Part shown: piece by piece, positions 31,401 through 39,176 of the stretch | Layout of the letters: every line of letters begins with the position of its first letter | How positions within the stretch are numbered: the stretch's first letter is position 1 | From: JBHOQX01 sp042408595 | Lineage (GTDB): Bacteria; Chloroflexota; Chloroflexia; Chloroflexales; Roseiflexaceae | Length of the DNA: 64,000 nucleotides | Direction: 5' to 3' | NCBI GenBank assembly: GCA_042408595.1 | Contig: JBHOQX010000054.1 | Span: 14,433 to 78,432, forward strand | The notes under the pieces: generated by a model | Database searches by the model: none | What the model was told of the DNA's origin: nothing | The model's input: the letters and a program-made list of their open reading frames with translations, nothing else | Program-made: the position numbers and the translations under genes

Positions 31401-31540
31401 CCGAGCGACGAGGCCGCCGCGCCCACGGCAGCGGCCGCCAGCTCGGGACGGTCGAGCGGTTGGCCACACTGGCCGCAGAAGCGCGCGCCCGGTTTGTTGC
31501 GGGCGCCGCAGTTCGGGCACCGCAGTTCGTCGTCCGGCAT
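28415..31540 (-). CDS. Zinc-ribbon / winged-helix / TPR membrane protein (second half of a split STAND-like system)
   Basis: A 1041-residue protein. An N-terminal zinc ribbon (C8, C11, C22, C25) is followed by a region (about 50-200) with the look of the winged helix after a STAND ATPase: LLRRCAIPRWFDAEVLAVL style, then SFVRQV..ARFAYDEAVRAALL. TPR-like helices follow (about 200-570), with LGDVLAETGQWVRAIELY and AALIERGDLAAARPLLDGAL. Membrane helices occur at about 590-660 and 765-920, enclosing a cytosolic domain, and a last TPR pair (about 930-1041). The ATPase gene lies 52 bases upstream. Together they resemble one STAND protein divided in two. Start set by ATG; RBS weak. Confidence 0.7.
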   Translation of the reverse strand: MPDDELRCPNCGARNKPGARFCGQCGQPLDRPELAAAAVGAAASSLGGEIAAITDPLLRLADVGPGVLLTATLERVLAEAGPRQAEVLRRCAIPRWFDAEVLAVLRERPDGNERVLELLRDYSFVRQVAPARFAYDEAVRAALLREWRDARPDELRAIAARLAAAFDARAAALAPAAGDGRAVRTGAWELYEREALYLTLLADPPSGMARLRHMFDQAEAGHRIADAESLLQAAHGIAVGETDALWLRYLRARLLRATVRLDEATSELNGLLDVMPLDPLLGALARQTLGDVLAETGQWVRAIELYGTSREYFQATGRIDLAAGASLRIAQAYQDMAQSIGGWYVPAYPRASFWRWLGHLWARLLSLPFYLVAVALRRTPWSLPRPRYLASYQNWVLVWVYRLAQRWYTHARDECAAAGDTAGARRAEQGLAQVLTVFGYPDDALRTLDALREQTPPYDGYARAWIDRDRAAALIERGDLAAARPLLDGALAQFRALGDIRGEAAVLTLQGRAAALGGAAEAALLVYGSSLARYRQLGYAAAREQTLYDLRAWRRRVGPGRLADGIAALVAEEPVKRYVGRFPRSQLPYLQILSLIAFPLALLLLALFSPTQVVQAIAGPLSLETFYSPLRMLAVLAVLVPLYLLAYTVVALAVMFVPPRRVLEREQPDYLVTAPDGIARYDYRGRCNQAFAWPDVRRVVMNDRCIWARPMNLFSDTFLESSDGRDLRIDGITGWYQTLQDDIAQHLAVAGNPARAEQFGFSMLRSWSGAVLAAGMLLLLAAVALANNWAGSLAGLLPVQLVVAVQLIGLSGLLIMLPLAHWIGTLPLAAIRRLGLRSRWPAAVAALGLALGLAGALGQGRLRLAPLTGGFLIVGAFVLAQAGWTLLLPQRRWLGRGLVIAATLAAASLAFQPARDLFYGGVNQAAADRAAAGDRRAAEQALRTTQQILDNPAASAEERGSAWFNAGRALYGIGEYRAAWQAYDRALREYRAGGALEGDAGRRRAAVIIYNRALAVNKATGQDVSGDLQQACDLWAAVCPR

Positions 31541-31592
31541 GGGCTATCATCCGTCGTACGTTGTCCGTTTGAGGACAGGGCACGACACCATG

Positions 31593-32504
31593 TCACCACT
31601 CATCATCCCGGCTCTTCGGCGCGTTCGCCAGCTCCAGGTTGTCGCCGATCAGGCCGAGCACCTGCGGCACGCCGGCGACCGCCTGGCACAGCCGGTCGGC
31701 CTCGGCGTCGGTGATCGCCGCCAGGCCGCGCCGCTCGCGCAGGTACACACGGATGTCGGCGCAGTCGAGCACGTCGAGCGACATGCGCCCGAGCACGTCG
31801 TTCCATTCCGCGCCGAACTCCGGCGCTCGCCGCCCGGACAGCACGGCGATGGCGTTCGTCAGCCTGCCCTCGCGGATGCGCGCCAGCAACTGCCCGCTGA
31901 CCCAGCGATCCGCCGCGCCCGGCGCCCAACGCTCAGGCTCCAGCGACGTGCGCTCGTAGGTGTCGAACAGGAAGACGGCCTTCTGCTGCTGGCAGAGCGC
32001 AGCAAGGCATTCGAAGAACGCGGTGTTGATCCGGTCTTCCAGCGCCTGGCGGGCGATCGGCGTGTCGGCCTGCAGAACGAACAGGTTGTCCTTCACGATG
32101 GTGCCAACCTCGGCGTTGATCGTCCCGCTGATCGCGCCCGCGGCGGAAGGTGCGATGGTGACGGTGTTCACGGCAGCAGAAGCGGCGACCTCCAGCCGCG
32201 CCGCGGTGGCATCGTTGATCGCCTGGGTGACGGCGTTGAAGTGCTGGCCGCCGAAGGCGTCGCGGCAGCGGCGGACCAGCAGCAGCGGATCGTACGCCTG
32301 GCCATCGGCGAAGTCCACCTGCGCCAGTGGCAGCCCGCGCGCCACCGCTTCCTGGGCGAAGATCTGGCAGAGCCAGGACTTGCCCATACCCGGGCCCGCG
32401 GTGAGGAGCATGATCCGCCGCGACGTCTGCCCGTCCAGCATCTTGCGGAAGGCCTCGGTCTGGCGGGTGCGGTTGACGAACAACTCACGGAGCGTGCGTG
32501 GCAT
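31593..32504 (-). CDS. STAND/NACHT-type ATPase, stand-alone
   Basis: A 303-residue ATPase: Walker A AGPGMGKS (36-43), Walker B AVFLFDTYE (176-184), then IRVYLRERRGL.AITDAEADRLCQAVAGVPQVLGLIGD, the helical GxP-type region of STAND NTPases. Effector, winged-helix and repeat domains are absent; the next gene supplies the last two. Between the Walker motifs it carries a hydrophobic Gly/Thr segment (112-136, VNTVTI..VGTIV) not usual in the fold, resembling residues 371-393 of the nearby CHAT protein. ATG at 32504 gives the conserved-looking start; an upstream extension is a text-like repeat. RBS not evident. Confidence 0.75.
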   Translation of the reverse strand: MPRTLRELFVNRTRQTEAFRKMLDGQTSRRIMLLTAGPGMGKSWLCQIFAQEAVARGLPLAQVDFADGQAYDPLLLVRRCRDAFGGQHFNAVTQAINDATAARLEVAASAAVNTVTIAPSAAGAISGTINAEVGTIVKDNLFVLQADTPIARQALEDRINTAFFECLAALCQQQKAVFLFDTYERTSLEPERWAPGAADRWVSGQLLARIREGRLTNAIAVLSGRRAPEFGAEWNDVLGRMSLDVLDCADIRVYLRERRGLAAITDAEADRLCQAVAGVPQVLGLIGDNLELANAPKSRDDEW

Positions 32505-32514
32505 GGAAGGGTTG

Positions 32515-32565
32515 CCGGTCAGGCGGTCAGACGGTCCGATGGGCGGCGGTCTGAGGCGATGTCCA
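32515..32565. repeat. cagacgg text-like repeat
   Basis: Reads ggtcaggcggtcagacggtc then cgatgggcgg. The same family appears at 36000, 43893 and 59800. Confidence 0.45.
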
Positions 32566-32672
32566 CCTGACAACGGTATCTATGCCGGGCAAGGGTCATC
32601 CGTCTGTTGGCCTCCGTCCAATGCGAGCGCGGGCGGAGCAGATGGCCCCCACGGCGCATGCACGTGAGCCAC

Positions 32673-33833
32673 TCAAATCACATTGCGCTCGCGTTGCAGA
32701 TTGCGCTGCTGGAAGCGGGTGATACGCAGGTCGTCGATGTTGATCGTGTGGGCGCGGCCATCCAGAATCTCTTCGGCGATCAGCAGGCCGGTGGCGGGCG
32801 CGTGCATCACACCGTGCCCGCTGAAGCCGCTCGCATCCACATAATTCGTGATCTCCGGGTGGCGGCCGAGGATCGGCATATGGTCCGGCGTGATCTCGTA
32901 GGACCCGGCCCAGCAGAGCTTTTCGGCCAGGCCGGCGCGCTCGAGGATCGGAAAACGCCGCAGCCCGGCCTCCAGCACCGTGTCGAGCCAGTCCCAATCG
33001 ACCATCGTGTTGTGGCTCGGCGGCTCGGCGGGGTTCGACATGCCGAACAGGACGTTCTCCTGCTCCTTGCGCATATAGAAGCCGCTGCCGACATCGACCG
33101 TCATGGGGATGCCGGCTGGCAGCAGCGGGAACGGCTCGGTCACGTAGATATTGCGGCGGTAGGGCTGCACCGGCACGCCCAGCCCGGCGAGCGCCGCGAC
33201 CTCACCGGCCCACGGCCCGGCGGCGTTCACCACCACCTCGCAGGCCACCGACCCGGCGCTGGTCTGGACCGCGATGACGCGCCCGCCCTCGATGCGGAAG
33301 CCGGTCGCCGCAGTATTCCGCCGAAGCCGCACGCCCAGCTCGCGCGCCCGGTTCAGGTAGCCCATCGCGACGCCGTGCGGGTCGCAGTAGCCATCGTCCG
33401 GCCCGAAGGTCGCGCCAACCAGGTCGCTGATATCTGTATGCGGCACGAGCCGCGGCACGTCCTCCGGGGCGAGCAACTCAACGCGCACGCCCAGCCGCCG
33501 TTGCATCGCGGCGCTCTGCTGGTACGCTTCCCACGTCTCGGGGTTGTCGATCAGGAACAGGTAGCCGACTTGGTGCAATTCGGCGTGGCCGCCCACCTCT
33601 TCGGTGAAGTGCTTCAGCCGCTCGATGCTGTAGAGCGAGAGGCGGACGTTGACCTCGCTGGAGAACTGGTGGCGCACGCCGGCAGCGGAGCGGGCGCTGC
33701 TGCCGCTCACCTCGGTCTCCGCCTGTTCGAGCAGCAGCACGTCGGTGCAGCCGCGGGCGGCCAGGTGGTAGGCGATCGAGGCGCCGACGATCCCGGCGCC
33801 GATGACCACAACGCGTGCGCTCGCTTCGCTCAT
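32673..33833 (-). CDS. FAD-dependent oxidoreductase (DAO family, sarcosine oxidase beta-like)
   Basis: A 386-residue DAO-family flavoprotein with the N-terminal FAD loop VVVIGAGIVGASIAYHLAARG in two pieces of Rossmann fold, SSARSAAGVRHQ, a mid-protein VVNAAGPWAGEVA strand, and the C-terminal ITPDHMPILGRHPEI and SGFSGHGVMHAPATG blocks. Members oxidise secondary amines such as sarcosine, glycine or D-amino acids, usually making peroxide. No sarcosine-oxidase alpha, gamma or delta gene is nearby, so the substrate is open. AGGAG lies 8 bases before the ATG. It has its own promoter and lies between the CHAT and ATPase genes. Confidence 0.88.
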   Translation of the reverse strand: MSEASARVVVIGAGIVGASIAYHLAARGCTDVLLLEQAETEVSGSSARSAAGVRHQFSSEVNVRLSLYSIERLKHFTEEVGGHAELHQVGYLFLIDNPETWEAYQQSAAMQRRLGVRVELLAPEDVPRLVPHTDISDLVGATFGPDDGYCDPHGVAMGYLNRARELGVRLRRNTAATGFRIEGGRVIAVQTSAGSVACEVVVNAAGPWAGEVAALAGLGVPVQPYRRNIYVTEPFPLLPAGIPMTVDVGSGFYMRKEQENVLFGMSNPAEPPSHNTMVDWDWLDTVLEAGLRRFPILERAGLAEKLCWAGSYEITPDHMPILGRHPEITNYVDASGFSGHGVMHAPATGLLIAEEILDGRAHTINIDDLRITRFQQRNLQRERNVI

Positions 33834-33868
33834 CGCGGGGCTCCTGTGGCAATCGCGGGTTTCCCGGG

Positions 33869-33877
33869 ATTGTAGCA
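33869..33877 (-). promoter_or_regulatory. Extended -10 promoter of the FAD oxidoreductase gene
   Basis: Minus strand TGC-TACAAT (TACAAT is the inverse of 33869-33874), about 36 bases before the ATG. Confidence 0.55.
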
Positions 33878-33913
33878 CCGGGCGCGGATGGCCGTCAATA
33901 ACCGAGTGACGCG

Positions 33914-33954
33914 GCAGGAGGTGTGGCGAGCGTGCGGCCCGCGCCACCTCCTGC
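33914..33954 (-). terminator. Hairpin after the CHAT gene
   Basis: GCAGGAGGTG with a one-base bulge then GGCG (33914-33928) pairs with CGCCACCTCCTGC (33942-33954). It lies downstream of the CHAT stop, just before the next promoter. No T-tract. Confidence 0.5.
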
Positions 33955-34010
33955 ATCGCGGGCGACTGCGCGACGCGTGCCACCACCATAGGCACACGCC
34001 CGCTCCCGCA

Positions 34011-35396
34011 TCAGCGCCGAAGCTCGGCCAGCGCCCGTTCCTTCGCGGCGATCTCCTGCTGAAGATCCTCGATCTCCATTATGATGCTCGGGTCGGCGAA
34101 CGCGCCGGCCTTGGCTTTTTGCTCTTCCAGCAGCCAGAGCCGCCGCTTCAGGAGCTGGATCTGCTGCGCCAGGGCCTCGGCCTCCGCCGTCTGCTCGCCC
34201 GCCGGCGCGCCCCCTGTCAGCACCGTGCCGACGGTCACGTTGGTCGTGCTGCCCGGGCCGGTGCCGCTGATGTGGACGGTATTCACCTGCTGCGGCCCGG
34301 CTGCGGCAACACCGCCAGGCGGCTGTGCCGGGAGATCGAACAGGCGGCCGCTGGCGGCGCGGGTGTAGAGCACCGGAATGCCCCAGTCCGGCCGGCCGAG
34401 CCCGGTCGCGCCCATCACCGCCTTGCGCCCCTCGGTCATGCAGCCATCGATCGGCAGGCCACCGGCGAGCGCGCGGTAGAACTCGCCGGCGAACGCCCGT
34501 GTCGCATCCTCCGGCACCGAAAACTGCATCGCTACGACCGCCGGGATCTGGGCGCGGATCAGGGCCGGCGCGACGCTGCGAAACGGCGCCAGCGCGTTCA
34601 GGCTGCCGCTGTTGCAGGCCGACAGGACGACCAGCCGCACGCCGCTGCGGTTCAGCAGGATGTTCAGTTGCAGCGCATTGACCGCCTCTGGGTCGCCGCT
34701 CGCGTCTTCAAAAAACAGGGCGCCGGTCCTGCCATCGCGCGCGAGTCCGCCGTGACCGACGAAGTGCCAGACATGGAAGCCCTCGCGCAGCCGGCGCTGG
34801 AGCGTCTGCGCCGTCAGGCGCTCCTCGGCCGTTACCGCGACCAAGCCACGCCCCTCCAGGTCGGCCAGCGCCGCGCGCGCCTCGGCGAGCTCGGCGGCGA
34901 CATCGGTGGCGGGCGGGGTCTGCGCGCCGGTCAGCAGCACCTTGAGCGGCAAGGTGGCGGCCAGCTCGGGGATGACGGTCGGCTGGGGCAGGTAGCGCAC
35001 CACCGGCGCGTCGAGCATCGCGAGCGGGCCGCTGTCCGGGTCCCACAGATATTCCCATGGCAGTTCTGCCACCTCCGCTTCCGCCGCGGGGATCTCGAAG
35101 CGGATGCGCAGCCCGGTATCCGGCGCGGCCCGCACATTGCCGAACGCGGCGCTGTAGGCGTTGCGGGCGCTGCCCTGGAAAAGCAGGTCGAACAGGGTCG
35201 TGCCGATCGCCTCGAGCGCGCGTTCGTCGGTGTCGAGCGCCGCCAGGCGCGCCGCGAGCGCCCGGAACTGCGGGCTGGCCGTGGGCGGCGCGAACTCGCC
35301 CCGGCCGTCGATCAGGCCGCCGAGCGAGAAGGGATAGACCGCGTCGCGGCGCGGCTCGATGCGCACCGCCAGCTCCTTGTAGGTCGTGATCGGCAT
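34011..35396 (-). CDS. CHAT-domain caspase-like protease with coiled-coil tail
   Basis: A 461-residue protein. The CHAT domain (about 150-350) has the catalytic His in WHFVGHGG (H215) and Cys in VLSACNSG (C261), so it should be active. The N-terminal 140 residues include a TLFDLLFQG...RIRFEIP..AEVAELPWEYLWDP region common before CHAT. Residues 371-393 form a hydrophobic Gly/Thr motif (VNTVHI..VGTV), and 404-461 a coiled coil. In known systems CHAT proteases are set off by STAND partners or gasdermin-type targets; a STAND ATPase lies two genes downstream. GGGAG lies before the ATG at 35396. Confidence 0.88.
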   Translation of the reverse strand: MPITTYKELAVRIEPRRDAVYPFSLGGLIDGRGEFAPPTASPQFRALAARLAALDTDERALEAIGTTLFDLLFQGSARNAYSAAFGNVRAAPDTGLRIRFEIPAAEAEVAELPWEYLWDPDSGPLAMLDAPVVRYLPQPTVIPELAATLPLKVLLTGAQTPPATDVAAELAEARAALADLEGRGLVAVTAEERLTAQTLQRRLREGFHVWHFVGHGGLARDGRTGALFFEDASGDPEAVNALQLNILLNRSGVRLVVLSACNSGSLNALAPFRSVAPALIRAQIPAVVAMQFSVPEDATRAFAGEFYRALAGGLPIDGCMTEGRKAVMGATGLGRPDWGIPVLYTRAASGRLFDLPAQPPGGVAAAGPQQVNTVHISGTGPGSTTNVTVGTVLTGGAPAGEQTAEAEALAQQIQLLKRRLWLLEEQKAKAGAFADPSIIMEIEDLQQEIAAKERALAELRR

Positions 35397-35436
35397 GGCG
35401 CTTCTCTCCCGCACTCCAGGGCTGCTGAGTCATGCG

Positions 35437-35445
35437 ATTGTACCA
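35437..35445 (-). promoter_or_regulatory. Extended -10 promoter of the CHAT gene
   Basis: Minus strand TGG-TACAAT (inverse of 35437-35445). It lies 19 bases from the divergent -10 at 35467, so polymerase could probably use only one at a time. Confidence 0.6.
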
Positions 35446-35463
35446 TCTCCGCCGGGCGCAGTG

Positions 35464-35472
35464 TGCTATAAT
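35464..35472 (+). promoter_or_regulatory. Extended -10 promoter giving a leaderless transcript
   Basis: TGC-TATAAT (TATAAT 35467-35472) followed by only 7 bases before the ATG at 35480. Confidence 0.65.
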
Positions 35473-35479
35473 CGCCGCC

Positions 35480-35965
35480 ATGCACATCCGACGTTTCGAT
35501 CTCCGCGCGTTCCTGCCGATCCTCGGCGGTGCGCTGCTGGGCGCGGCCTGGGCGCTCTATAATCGCGGCCAGGTGCAGCCCCCCTACAACGAGGGCGAGC
35601 TGCGCCCGCTCGTCTGGGCGATCTTCGCCACGCCGCTCGGGACCCTGCTCGGCTGGCTGGCGGCGCGCTGGCGCGAGCGCTGGTGGGCGCTGTTCACCTG
35701 CTTCTGCGTCTATTTTTTCTCACCCTTCGTCGCCGCCCGCTACGAGTCGTGCACGGTGGTGCACGGCCGTTTCGATCTTGTCAGTTGCGTCACGCAGACC
35801 GGCGAGGCCCAGCGGCTGGCGGCCGCGAACGGCCATGCGATCTATTTCCAGGCGATCGTCGCCATCCAGATCGCCGCGGCGCTGGCGATCGCGTTGCACC
35901 GCGCCCTGGCTGGCGATACAATAGCGCCGGAGACGGCAGCAGGCGAGGCGGTGCGTCGTGCATGA
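35480..35965 (+). CDS. Small polytopic membrane protein
   Basis: A 161-residue protein with four predicted helices (about 8-26, 42-60, 63-85 and 120-142). Visible motifs are GQVQPPYNEGELRPLVWAIF and FSPFVAARYESCT. I do not recognise the family. The start is fixed by the overlap with its promoter: the -10 box ends 7 bases before the ATG, so translation probably begins at the first base of the mRNA, and there is no RBS. Confidence 0.65.
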   Translation: MHIRRFDLRAFLPILGGALLGAAWALYNRGQVQPPYNEGELRPLVWAIFATPLGTLLGWLAARWRERWWALFTCFCVYFFSPFVAARYESCTVVHGRFDLVSCVTQTGEAQRLAAANGHAIYFQAIVAIQIAAALAIALHRALAGDTIAPETAAGEAVRRA

Positions 35966-35999
35966 TGCGTAGGCAACAGACGGGTAGACGGGCAGACGG

Positions 36000-36072
36000 G
36001 GAGGCGGACAGGCAGGCATATGGGCAGGCCGCTTCGCAGGCTCTGAACCCCGACCCTGGCCCCTGGCTCTGA
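36000..36072. repeat. cagacgg and cctggc text-like repeats
   Basis: The gap before dgt reads gacgggtagacgggcagacg then gggaggcggacaggcaggc, and ends in ccctggcccctggctctg. Both families recur elsewhere in the window. Confidence 0.5.
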
Positions 36073-36084
36073 GACGGAGATGCT

Positions 36085-37167
36085 ATGGCGACCCACCCGT
36101 CCGCGCATTCCGGAGTCCGCGAGTGGCTGGAGGCCGACGAGCGCCGCCGCCTCTCGCCGCTGGCCGCCTTCAGCGACGCCGCCACCCGCGACCGGGAGGA
36201 GGAGCCCTCGGCGGTGCGCACCAGCTTCCAGCGCGACCGCGACCGCATCCTGCACTCCAAGCCGTTCCGCCGGCTGAAGCACAAGACGCAGGTATTCATC
36301 GCGCCGCTTGGTGACCACTACCGCACCCGGCTGACGCACACGCTCGAGGTGACGCAGATCGCCCGCACGGTGGCGCGCGCACTGCGCCTGAACGAGGACT
36401 TGGTCGAAGCGATCGGCCTGGGGCACGACTTGGGGCACACACCCTTCGGCCATGCCGGCGAGGCGGCGCTGTCGCGGGCGCAGGGACACGCCTTCCGCCA
36501 CAACGAGCAGAGCCTGCGGGTGGTCGAGGTGCTGACGCGCAACGGCGAGGGGCTGAACCTGACGCACGAGGTGCGCGAAGGCATTTACATGCACTCCAAG
36601 GCCCGCCGCGACATCACAACCCGCGCTTGGGGCAACGCCAGCACGCTCGAAGGGCAGATCATCAAGGTCTGCGATGCGATCGCTTATATCAACCACGACA
36701 TCGACGACGCCATCCGCGCCGGCCTGCTGCGCAACGACGACCTGCCGCGCGACCTGATCGACGTGCTGGGCGCGACGCATGCCAAACGGATCGATACGAT
36801 GGTCTGCGACCTGATCGACACCAACTGGTGGGCGACCGGCGAGGGCGAGCCGCCAGAGGACATGACGATCACCATGAGCCCGCCGATCCTGGCGGCCACG
36901 AATGCGCTGCGCGAGTTTATGTACGAGCGGGTCTATATCGACTCGCGCGCCAAGGCGGACGACGCCAAGGTGCGGCTGATGATCCATATGCTCTACATGC
37001 ACTTCCTGGAGCACCCGGAGGAGCTGCCCGCCGACCTGCTAGCGATCAACCGCGCGCGCGGCGAGCCGACCGAGCGCGCTGTGGTGGATTACATCGCCGG
37101 CATGACCGACCGCTACGCGATCAAGGTCTTCAACGATCTGTATGTCCCGCGCACGTGGGGAGCATAG
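36085..37167 (+). CDS. dgt: Deoxyguanosinetriphosphate triphosphohydrolase-like protein (HD domain)
   Basis: A 360-residue HD-domain dNTPase of the type-2 (dgtP-like) subfamily, which strips triphosphate from dNTPs. Blocks are RTSFQRDRDRILHSKPFRRLKHKTQVF, RTRLTHTLEVTQIARTVAR (metal His), the HD pair in GHDLGHTPFGHAGE, HNEQSLRVV and CDAIAYINHDIDDA. GGAG lies 6 bases before the ATG. It precedes dnaG by 94 bases, a common link in Chloroflexi and Firmicutes between nucleotide control and replication. Confidence 0.93.
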   Translation: MATHPSAHSGVREWLEADERRRLSPLAAFSDAATRDREEEPSAVRTSFQRDRDRILHSKPFRRLKHKTQVFIAPLGDHYRTRLTHTLEVTQIARTVARALRLNEDLVEAIGLGHDLGHTPFGHAGEAALSRAQGHAFRHNEQSLRVVEVLTRNGEGLNLTHEVREGIYMHSKARRDITTRAWGNASTLEGQIIKVCDAIAYINHDIDDAIRAGLLRNDDLPRDLIDVLGATHAKRIDTMVCDLIDTNWWATGEGEPPEDMTITMSPPILAATNALREFMYERVYIDSRAKADDAKVRLMIHMLYMHFLEHPEELPADLLAINRARGEPTERAVVDYIAGMTDRYAIKVFNDLYVPRTWGA

Positions 37168-37169
37168 GG

Positions 37170-37240
37170 AGTTCGAAGTTTAGAGTTCGAAGTGCACCGT
37201 TCAGAGCTCGGAGTTGCGGAGAGCGCTCGAACGCTGCGCT
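37170..37240. repeat. gttcgaag text-like repeat before dnaG
   Basis: Reads gagttcgaagtttagagttc then gaagtgcaccgttcagagc and tcggagttgcgg: near-repeats of gagttcgaag/gttcagagc. Confidence 0.55.
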
Positions 37241-37245
37241 TTGTT

Positions 37246-37254
37246 TGATATACC
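37246..37254 (+). promoter_or_regulatory. Possible extended -10 giving a leaderless dnaG transcript
   Basis: TGA-TATACC (TATACC 37249-37254), then 7 bases to the dnaG ATG. There is no RBS ahead of dnaG, which fits. Confidence 0.45.
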
Positions 37255-37261
37255 CTAAACG

Positions 37262-39166
37262 ATGTCTTCTGTTACCGACCAGATCAAAGAGCGGATCGAT
37301 ATCGTCGAGTTCATCTCGGCATATATCAATCTGCGCAAGTCAGGCCGCAATTTCGTTGGATTCTGTCCGTTTCATCACAATGTGAACACGCCTGCGTTGT
37401 ACGTCTTTCCCGCGACGCAGAGCTATCACTGCTTCGGCTGCAAGGCGTCCGGCACGGTCTTCGACTTTCTGATGCAGCGCGAAGGGCTGGAGTTCCGCGA
37501 GGCGCTGGAGCAACTCGCCCGCCGCGCCGGGGTCGAATTGCGCCCGCGCACCCAGGAGGACGAAGCGCGTGACCGCCAAACCGCCCGGCTGTTGGAGGTC
37601 AACGCCGCCGCGGCCCGCTTCTTCCAGCACGTTCTGCTCAAATCGCCGCGCGGCGAGGCGGCCCGCGCCTACGTAGCACACCGCGGCCTGGACACGGCGA
37701 CTGTCGAAGCCTTCCAACTCGGGTACGCCGTCGAGGAGTGGAGCGCCCTGCTGAGCTACCTAACCGACCGGAAGGGCTTCGAGCCGGAGGAGGTCGAGGC
37801 GGCCGGACTGGCCATCCGGCGCGAGAGCGGCGGCTGGTACGACCGCTTCCGCGACCGGCTGATCTTCCCCATCCGCAACCCGAAGGGCGAGGTGATCGCC
37901 TTCGGCGGGCGCGCGCTCGGCGATGCGCAGCCCAAGTACCTGAACTCGCCCGAGACGCCGCTGTTCGCCAAGAGCCGGGTGCTGTACGGCCTGGACCTGG
38001 CGCGCGACGCGATTCGTAACGAAAACGCCGCCGTGATCGTCGAAGGCTACATGGACGTCCTCGTCGCCCACCAGCACGGCTTCCGCAACGTCGTCGCGCC
38101 GCTGGGCACCGCGCTGACCGCCGAGCACGCCGCGGCGCTGCGCCGGCTGGCGAAACGCGTCTACCTGGCGCTGGACGCCGACCCCGCAGGCATCCGCGCC
38201 ACGCTGAAAGGGGCCGACACGCTGCGGCGGAGCGGCGACGGCGAGGTGGTGCCGGTCCCCACGCCGCAGGGCTACATCCGCTGGGAGCGCGAGGCGGAGA
38301 CCGAGATCCGCGTGATCTCCCTGCCGGACGGCCAGGACCCGGACGAGGTCATTCGGGCCAACCCCGACCGCTGGCGGGCGCTGGTGGCCGGCGCGCAGCC
38401 GGTGATGGACTTCTACACCGCGGCGCTGACCGCCGACCTCGACCTGCGCAGCGGCAAGGGTAAGGCCGAGGCGGTCGCCCGGCTCGCGCCACTGATCGCG
38501 CAGATCGCGAATCCGGTCGAACAGGCGCACCATGTGCAGCAGATCGCGCGTTTAGTAGGAGTAGAGGAGTCGGTCATCCGGCGGGCGCTGCCCGGGCGCG
38601 GCTCCGCGACGCGCGCGCTCCGCCCTGTCCTGCCGCAGCCGGCTGCTGCGCCGGAGCCTGGCGACTATTTGCTGAGCTGGCTGATTCGCTATCCAGCGGC
38701 GCGCACCGCTGTGGAGGAGAAGCTCCGGCGTGACCTGGAGGCGTTTCCAGACGTCAAAGACATCATCGGGGGAACGCCGCTCGAGCTCTTCGATGATGTC
38801 GAAACGCGCGCGGCATGGCAGGCATGGCTGGCGCAGCCGGCGGGCACCGACCCGGCGGCCTGGGCGCAGACGCTGGACGAGCCGCTGGCAGGCTTCGTGC
38901 AGCGCATTTTGCGCCTTGGCGTTCCCGAAACGCAATCGTATCGCTACGTTAATGATGCATTAGAATGTGCTACAATCCTGCAACGGGAGCTGGTGAAACG
39001 CTGGAAGGATCGGCTCGGACAGCAGGCAGCCGAGGCCACCGATGACGCCGAACGGGCGGACGCGCTGGCCCGACTCGTACACCTCCAAGCCTATCTCGAC
39101 GCGCTCAGCATCCCCAAGCGGAGTTCGACCTTCAGCGACCTCCGCACAACCCTGCGCTCGGTCTGA
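37262..39166 (+). CDS. dnaG: DNA primase
   Basis: A 634-residue DnaG primase. The zinc-binding domain has C35, H38, C57 and C60 (CPFHHNVNTPALYV and YHCFGCKASG); the usual HxEKTPSF is changed to HHNVNTPAL. The core carries YLNSPETPLFAKSRVLYGLD, EGYMDVL (about 262) and LALDADPAG (TOPRIM DxD). The C-terminal 230 residues are the helicase-interaction region. It makes RNA primers for replication. No Shine-Dalgarno precedes the ATG. Together with rpoD, 10 bases downstream, it forms the core of the classical macromolecular synthesis operon; rpsU is absent here. Confidence 0.97.
   Translation: MSSVTDQIKERIDIVEFISAYINLRKSGRNFVGFCPFHHNVNTPALYVFPATQSYHCFGCKASGTVFDFLMQREGLEFREALEQLARRAGVELRPRTQEDEARDRQTARLLEVNAAAARFFQHVLLKSPRGEAARAYVAHRGLDTATVEAFQLGYAVEEWSALLSYLTDRKGFEPEEVEAAGLAIRRESGGWYDRFRDRLIFPIRNPKGEVIAFGGRALGDAQPKYLNSPETPLFAKSRVLYGLDLARDAIRNENAAVIVEGYMDVLVAHQHGFRNVVAPLGTALTAEHAAALRRLAKRVYLALDADPAGIRATLKGADTLRRSGDGEVVPVPTPQGYIRWEREAETEIRVISLPDGQDPDEVIRANPDRWRALVAGAQPVMDFYTAALTADLDLRSGKGKAEAVARLAPLIAQIANPVEQAHHVQQIARLVGVEESVIRRALPGRGSATRALRPVLPQPAAAPEPGDYLLSWLIRYPAARTAVEEKLRRDLEAFPDVKDIIGGTPLELFDDVETRAAWQAWLAQPAGTDPAAWAQTLDEPLAGFVQRILRLGVPETQSYRYVNDALECATILQRELVKRWKDRLGQQAAEATDDAERADALARLVHLQAYLDALSIPKRSSTFSDLRTTLRSV
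38968..38976 (+). promoter_or_regulatory. Internal promoter in dnaG, likely for rpoD
   Basis: TGC-TACAAT (TACAAT 38971-38976) in a locally AT-rich part of dnaG, about 200 bases before rpoD. E. coli also has rpoD promoters inside dnaG. Confidence 0.5.
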
Positions 39167-39176
39167 GGAGCACCCT

